From the NCBI GenBank assembly GCA_937911325.1, contig CALDSD010000069.1:111183-175182 (forward strand): a stretch of 64,000 bases of DNA. The letters are read 5' to 3'. Positions 59,809-64,000 of the stretch are shown one piece after another. The translations under genes and the position numbers were made by a program. Position 1 is the stretch's first letter. Each line of letters starts with the position of its first letter. The notes beneath the pieces are model-generated. The model did no database searches. It was not told the origin of the DNA and saw only the letters and a list, made by a program, of their open reading frames with translations. Source of the stretch: an uncultured Neomegalonema sp. (lineage in GTDB: Bacteria; Pseudomonadota; Alphaproteobacteria; Rhodobacterales; Rhodobacteraceae).

Positions 59809-60399
59809 ATGCAGACCCAATCAATCGCCAACAACGGTGTGAACGTCGAAGCGCTTCTGGGCGCTCGCGAAGCGCTTACGGAAGCGCCGGAAGCCGCCAT
59901 GTTCAAGTGGCGCGCGCGTTGTGAATGGATCGACGGCGCGCATAGCCGTTCAACGGTGGACGGCTTTTTTGGCCTGGGCGCGGAGCAGCGCCGCCCGCAA
60001 CCACATGTCGTCGATGCGGACCATCCAGCAGAATTTGCCGCCATGGACAACGGGGCCACCCCGGTTGAGCTGGTCCTCTCGGCTCTGGCGAGTTGTCTGA
60101 CCGCAGGCGTCGCGTCCGTCGCGCAGAACCGGGGCATCCAGCTGCGGTCGGTGAAAGCGTCCGTCGAAGGGCACATGGATATCGCCGGCATTCTGGGCAT
60201 CGACCCGGAGGTGCGGAACGGCTTCAGCATGATCCGCGTCCATTTCGACATCGACTCCGATGCGACTGCGGATGAGATCGCGGCGGTCGTCGCCCAGTCG
60301 CAGAAGCGTTCGGCGGTTTTCGACATCCTGACCAATCCCACGAACGTTCATGTCCAAGTCGACGTCCGCGACGACGTCCACAACGACGACGTCGCCTAG
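59809..60399 (+). CDS. OsmC/Ohr-family protein (196 aa)
   Basis: I chose the ATG at 59809 because AAGAAAGGAAA lies about 6 bp before it and the N-terminus MQTQSIANNGVNVEALL resembles the start of the family. The OsmC fold spans about 45-185: FKWRARCEWIDGAHSRSTV, the helix LVLSALASCLTAGVAS with one redox Cys near 105, and VEGHMDIAGILGID. OsmC/Ohr proteins reduce organic hydroperoxides with two Cys; the second Cys is not obvious in the usual later position, so peroxidase activity is uncertain. The gene has the shared element upstream and is 27 bp ahead of a flavoprotein gene. Confidence 0.85.
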   Translation: MQTQSIANNGVNVEALLGAREALTEAPEAAMFKWRARCEWIDGAHSRSTVDGFFGLGAEQRRPQPHVVDADHPAEFAAMDNGATPVELVLSALASCLTAGVASVAQNRGIQLRSVKASVEGHMDIAGILGIDPEVRNGFSMIRVHFDIDSDATADEIAAVVAQSQKRSAVFDILTNPTNVHVQVDVRDDVHNDDVA

Positions 60400-60426
60400 C
60401 GACGACGCCTCTGCTGGAGCGAGCCC

Positions 60427-61671
60427 ATGACCCGCATCTCAACCGTCATCATCGGCGCTGGCCATTGCGGCCTGGCGATGAGCCGCCGCCTCTCGCAACG
60501 CAACGTGGACCATGTCGTCCTCGAGCGGGGGAGAGTGGCCAATTCCTGGCGGACGGAGCGGTGGGACTCGCTCCGGCTGCTCACACCGAACTGGCAAAGC
60601 ACCTTGCCGGGCGATCCCTATGATGGACCTGCGCCCGACGGTTTCATGACCATGCCAGAGCTGATCTTTCGGCTCGAGCGCTACGCGCAGCGAGGGGGAG
60701 CGCCGGTTCAGACCCAGACCGAAGTTCTCGCTGTTCACGCCGAGGCTTCGGGCTATCGGGTGGAGACGACCCGAGGCGTGTTTCACTGCGCCAACGTCGT
60801 CCTGGCTTCTGGGGCCTGCAACATCGCGAACGCGCCTGCTGTCGCCGCGGAAGTTCCACGGTCGGTTCAGACGTTCACGCCCATGAGCTACAAGCGACCC
60901 GCCGACCTGCCGAACAAGGGCGTGCTTGTCGTCGGCGCCTCCGCGAGCGGCGTGCAGATCGCGCGAGAGGTTCACGCGTCCGGCCGGCCCGTTACGCTGG
61001 CGGTCGGAGAGCATGTTCGCGTTCCACGCAGCTATCGCGGACGCGACATTCAACGCTGGATGCAGCGCCTTGGGCTTCTGGATCAGCGCTGGGACGCGGT
61101 CGACGACCTGAACCGAGTGCGCAGGACGCCCTCGCTTCAACTCGCAGGCGGCGGTCTGTGGCGCACGCTTGATCTGAACGCGTTGACCGACGACGGCGTC
61201 CGCATCGTGGGGCGGCTGGTCGGCGTTCGCGCAGGCAAGGCGCAGTTTTCTGGTTCGCTCGCCAACATGTGCGCAGCAGCGGATCTGAAGATGAACCGCC
61301 TGCTGGACGCCATCGACGCGCATGTCGAGGAAACGGTCCTTCAGCACGTCGTAGGTCCGCAGCGGCGACTGGCGCCCACGCGGGTTCCAAGCGACCCGCT
61401 GCTCGAGCTCGATTTCGGCGGCGAAGCGATTGGCTCGGTGATCTGGGCGACCGGGTATCGCCCGGACTATTCCTGGCTGCATCTCCCCGTCACGGACCGC
61501 AAGGGCCGCTTGCGCCATGACGGCGGCGTTCTCGACGCGCCGGGGCTCTACGCCATGGGCCTGCCGTTCATTCGCAAACGCAAATCCACCTTGATCACAG
61601 GCGCCGGCGACGACGCGGCGGCGCTCGCCGAGCACCTTGTCGCTCGGTCGGCTCGACGCCTCGCCGCCTAG
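60427..61671 (+). CDS. FAD-dependent flavin monooxygenase-like oxidoreductase (414 aa)
   Basis: An N-terminal FAD-binding loop VIIGAGHCGLAMSRRLSQ (near 7-24) and a second dinucleotide loop VLVVGASASGVQIAREV (near 166) mark a two-nucleotide flavoprotein of the CzcO/FMO type. ATGYRPDYSWL near 345 is the usual FAD-contact segment. It lies 27 bp after the OsmC gene and 13 bp before the next flavoprotein, so it is probably one operon. The substrate is unknown; family members oxygenate sulfides, amines or ketones. Confidence 0.88.
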   Translation: MTRISTVIIGAGHCGLAMSRRLSQRNVDHVVLERGRVANSWRTERWDSLRLLTPNWQSTLPGDPYDGPAPDGFMTMPELIFRLERYAQRGGAPVQTQTEVLAVHAEASGYRVETTRGVFHCANVVLASGACNIANAPAVAAEVPRSVQTFTPMSYKRPADLPNKGVLVVGASASGVQIAREVHASGRPVTLAVGEHVRVPRSYRGRDIQRWMQRLGLLDQRWDAVDDLNRVRRTPSLQLAGGGLWRTLDLNALTDDGVRIVGRLVGVRAGKAQFSGSLANMCAAADLKMNRLLDAIDAHVEETVLQHVVGPQRRLAPTRVPSDPLLELDFGGEAIGSVIWATGYRPDYSWLHLPVTDRKGRLRHDGGVLDAPGLYAMGLPFIRKRKSTLITGAGDDAAALAEHLVARSARRLAA

Positions 61672-61684
61672 AAGGAGAAGTACG

Positions 61685-62854
61685 ATGCGAGTAATATCTG
61701 GTCCCCGCCGCTACGACGTGGTTGTCGTCGGCGCACGTTGCGCCGGAGCCGCGACGGCGATGCTCCTCGCGCGAGGCGGCGCGAAAGTCCTCCTGATCGA
61801 TCGTGACGCCTACGGCGCGGATACGTTGTCGACGCACGCTCTGATGCGCACGAGCGTCAGTCTCCTGAGCGCATGGGGCGTGTTGCCTGCGGTGCTTGAG
61901 GGCGGGGCGCAGCCGGTGCGTCGAACCCTGATTTCGTACGGCTCGCAACGGATCGAAGTGCCGATCAAGCCGAGCCGCGGCGTTGACGCGTTGTATGCGC
62001 CTCGGCGCACCACGCTGGATGCGGCGCTCGCCGACGCGGCGACCGCCGCCGGCGCCGACGTCGCGTTTGGCGTGACGCTGGACCACCTCAAGCACGACTT
62101 CAGTGGTCAAGTGAACGGCGTTGTCCTACGCGACAGGAACGGAAAACAGCTTGTCGTTCGCGCCGACCTCGTGATCGGGGCGGACGGGCGGAACTCGACG
62201 GTGGCGCGTCTCGCCAAGGCGGCGACGCTCAAGGCGCGGCCAGAGCGGACGGCCTGCGTCTACGGGTACTTCGACGGCCTCTCAAACAATGGCTACGAGT
62301 GGTTGTACGGCGTCGGGGTTGGCGCAGGCATGATCCCGACCGACGACGGCCGACATTGCGTCTTCGGGCTTATGGCCCCAGACCACTTCAAAGCAGCCAT
62401 TGGCGACGACCCGCTGGAGGGTCTGGCAAGGCTGTTTGACCGCTGCAGTCCAGAGGCCGGCGCTCGGCTGAGAGCGGCGCGGTTGGAAGGTCGCTTGCGG
62501 AAGTTCGGGGGAGCGCCTGGCCACCTTCGGCAAGCCCACGGCCGCGGCTGGGCTCTGGTCGGCGACGCCGGGTATTTCAAAGACCCGATCACCGCTCACG
62601 GCATCACCGACGCGCTTCGAGATGCGGAGCTGATCGCCCGAGCGCTTCTGGGATCGTCGCCGAACGGTTTGGCCGGGTATGGCGCGACGCGCGATACGCT
62701 GTCGCTTCCGCTCTTCGATCTGACGTCAAAGATCGCCTCATTCGATTGGAGCCTTGAAGAGCTCAAAGCACATCACCTTGAGCTCAACGGGATCATGAAG
62801 TCGGAGCATGCGGCGCTCTTCGAAGCCGAGAGCCGTTTCGCGACGGCGGCCTAG
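61685..62854 (+). CDS. FAD-dependent oxidoreductase, geranylgeranyl-reductase/hydroxylase-like (389 aa)
   Basis: The ATG at 61685 follows AAGGAG. The FAD loop VVVVGARCAGAATAMLLARG is near 11-30, VIGADGRNSTVARLA near 158 is the DG motif, and GWALVGDAGYFKDPITAHGI near 283 is the GD motif with the ribityl contact. This is the p-hydroxybenzoate hydroxylase fold shared by aromatic hydroxylases and geranylgeranyl reductases. It is co-directional with the previous flavoprotein at 13 bp. The following 183 bp hold a regulatory element. Confidence 0.88.
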   Translation: MRVISGPRRYDVVVVGARCAGAATAMLLARGGAKVLLIDRDAYGADTLSTHALMRTSVSLLSAWGVLPAVLEGGAQPVRRTLISYGSQRIEVPIKPSRGVDALYAPRRTTLDAALADAATAAGADVAFGVTLDHLKHDFSGQVNGVVLRDRNGKQLVVRADLVIGADGRNSTVARLAKAATLKARPERTACVYGYFDGLSNNGYEWLYGVGVGAGMIPTDDGRHCVFGLMAPDHFKAAIGDDPLEGLARLFDRCSPEAGARLRAARLEGRLRKFGGAPGHLRQAHGRGWALVGDAGYFKDPITAHGITDALRDAELIARALLGSSPNGLAGYGATRDTLSLPLFDLTSKIASFDWSLEELKAHHLELNGIMKSEHAALFEAESRFATAA

Positions 62855-62933
62855 TTGAGCCGATGGCGAAGTCTGCGCCGGCGGCGGATACGCACCCGGC
62901 GCGGACCTGAATACAGTTGGGATCTGCGGAAAA

Positions 62934-62985
62934 GCCGATACAATTGAAACGCGAAATCCCGTGTTTCGACCGACGACTGAAACAC
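62934..62985 (+). promoter_or_regulatory. Shared promoter/operator element, copy C (methyltransferase gene)
   Basis: GATACAATTGAAACGCG (62937-62953) is followed by CGTGTTTCG (62960-62968), an inverted match to TGAAACGCG, and by TGAAACAC at 62978-62985, 33 bp from the first TGAAAC. It is the most complete copy, with both inverted and direct TGAAAC half-sites. It ends 52 bp before the methyltransferase start. Confidence 0.65.
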
Positions 62986-63037
62986 ACAGACGCCATCTCA
63001 GTCGCAGCAAACGCGCTCACAGCACTGGAGACTTGAA

Positions 63038-63922
63038 ATGACCTCAGCACCGCCCGTCGAGACGCCGCAAGAAGACACCGCCTTTGTGCAGTTCTGGAAC
63101 GACGTCCTCGCGCCAAAGTTTATTCGGTTCAAACATGTTCTCGTCGACGGCCTCACTTTGCACAGCGAAGAGATCTTCCCGTCATTGCCGGTTCGTCCGG
63201 GCGACGCTGTTCTTGATGTCGGATGCGGGTTCGGCGACACGGCGATCAAGTTGGCGGGGATGGCCGGTCCAACGGGTCGGGTCGTCGGGATCGATTGCTG
63301 CGATGCGTTTCTTGACTACGCCCGCGAGGACGCCGCTTCGAAAGGCGTCGGCAACATCGAGTTTGTTCGTGGCGACGCCGAGGTTGCGCTTCCGACGAAC
63401 GAGTTTGATTTCGTGTTCGCGCGGTTTGGAACGATGTTTTTCACCAACCCTGTCGCTGCAATGCGCAACATGCGCACTGCGCTGAAACCTGGCGGCCGGA
63501 TGGTTCATATCGTCTGGCGCAACCGCGAAGACAATCCTTGGTTGAGCGAAGCCAAGGAGGTTGTCTCACGCTTTCTTCCGCCTCCTGGCGAAGACGCCTT
63601 GACTTGCGGTCCGGGGCCTTTCTCGATGGCCAATCAGGAAATGGTCACGGCGATGATGCGCTCCGCCGGGTATGAGGAGATCGAGTTCCGTCGGGTCGAC
63701 GCAGAGGTCGTGGTCGGGAAAGACGTCCAGGACGCGATCAGCTTCCAGCTGGCTTTGGGCCCCGCCGGAGAGGTCTTCCGCGAGGCTGGCGAGGAAGCCG
63801 AGCGCAAGCGCGACGAGATCGAGGCCGCGATGGCCGCTTCGCTTAAGGGGCGGAAGCGAGGGCCGGACGGCATCTTGATGGACAGCTCAAGTTGGGTGAT
63901 CAGTGCGATCAATCCGTCCTAG
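63038..63922 (+). CDS. SAM-dependent class I methyltransferase (294 aa)
   Basis: The start ATG at 63038 has GGAGACTT upstream. The SAM-binding motif VLDVGCGFGDTAIKLA is near 53-68, motif II/acidic GIDCCDAFLDYAR near 87, and NEFDFVFARFGTMFF near 125. It is of the UbiE/methyltransferase-25 kind. The C-terminal part (about 180-294) is likely the substrate cap (DRD-type helices). The substrate is unknown; it could be part of the flavoprotein cluster but has its own promoter element. Confidence 0.88.
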   Translation: MTSAPPVETPQEDTAFVQFWNDVLAPKFIRFKHVLVDGLTLHSEEIFPSLPVRPGDAVLDVGCGFGDTAIKLAGMAGPTGRVVGIDCCDAFLDYAREDAASKGVGNIEFVRGDAEVALPTNEFDFVFARFGTMFFTNPVAAMRNMRTALKPGGRMVHIVWRNREDNPWLSEAKEVVSRFLPPPGEDALTCGPGPFSMANQEMVTAMMRSAGYEEIEFRRVDAEVVVGKDVQDAISFQLALGPAGEVFREAGEEAERKRDEIEAAMAASLKGRKRGPDGILMDSSSWVISAINPS

Positions 63923-63981
63923 AGCCATCCGGTGAAAACGATGGAGGCGCGGCGGCGCCGGCGCGTGAATATGAGGGCCTG

Positions 63982-64000
63982 ATGAGCGAAAAACTGCCGT
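63982..64000 (+). CDS. Possible start of the next gene (cut by window edge)
   Basis: ATG at 63982, with GAGGG 4 bp upstream, opens MSEKLP before the window ends. Only six residues are seen, so this is a suggestion from start context alone. Confidence 0.3.

Overview
The window is GC-rich, densely coded DNA from a Gram-negative bacterium. TonB-dependent uptake, a Tat-type export signal, type I secretion, many GTG/TTG starts with 4-8 bp gene overlaps, and the gene families present point to an alphaproteobacterium, probably marine. I cannot place it below class from sequence alone. I see no transposase, prophage, CRISPR array, rRNA or replication origin. One tRNA-Ser(GCT) is present.

Layout. (1) 1-7.7 kb: two divergent operons of very large, poorly characterised proteins built around a P-loop GTPase-like protein, with a palindrome in the shared promoter region. 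This resembles the GTPase-centred multi-protein conflict systems known from computational work and is the best candidate for an undescribed system. (2) 7.8-11.8 kb: a Tat-exported metallo-beta-lactamase-fold hydrolase, tRNA-Ser, a GlxA-type regulator with a tandem direct repeat upstream, a class-I glutamine-amidotransferase-like hydrolase, and a cupin of the DMSP-lyase family. (3) 11.9-21.1 kb: an acetate module read leftward: acetyl-CoA synthetase, two-subunit sodium:solute symporter, cNMP/CBS/DUF294 signalling protein, small membrane protein, receiver protein, and a membrane PAS pseudokinase fused to a DnaQ-type exonuclease. (4) 21.7-32.7 kb: a vitamin B12 module. CbiZ salvage amidohydrolase is followed by a cobalamin riboswitch, btuB, an unknown gene and btuFCD. 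Converging from the right, a second cobalamin riboswitch precedes a Cys-rich protein, a DUF1289 protein, exbB, two exbD and tonB.

(5) 32.9-49.7 kb: a 4,411-residue secreted protein (beta-propeller, RTX-like patch, five malectin-like domains, DUF11, Calx-beta, three LamG-like and six cadherin-like repeats), with a divergent type I secretion ABC transporter and membrane-fusion protein. (6) 49.7-52.1 kb: a LysR regulator divergent from an exported beta-propeller protein. (7) 52.2-64 kb: a multi-PAS hybrid histidine kinase and OmpR-type response regulator, an ABC membrane half without ATPase, a truncated haemoglobin overlapping an adenylate cyclase, an OsmC-family protein, two flavoproteins and a methyltransferase.

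Several promoters in region 7 (the kinase operon, a 66-residue protein, the OsmC gene and the methyltransferase, with a partial match before the globin) share a CAATTGAAAC-type element. Those genes may form one regulon controlled by the kinase/regulator pair. Gene limits and family assignments are read by eye from translations and motifs. Domain borders are approximate, and no database search was run.
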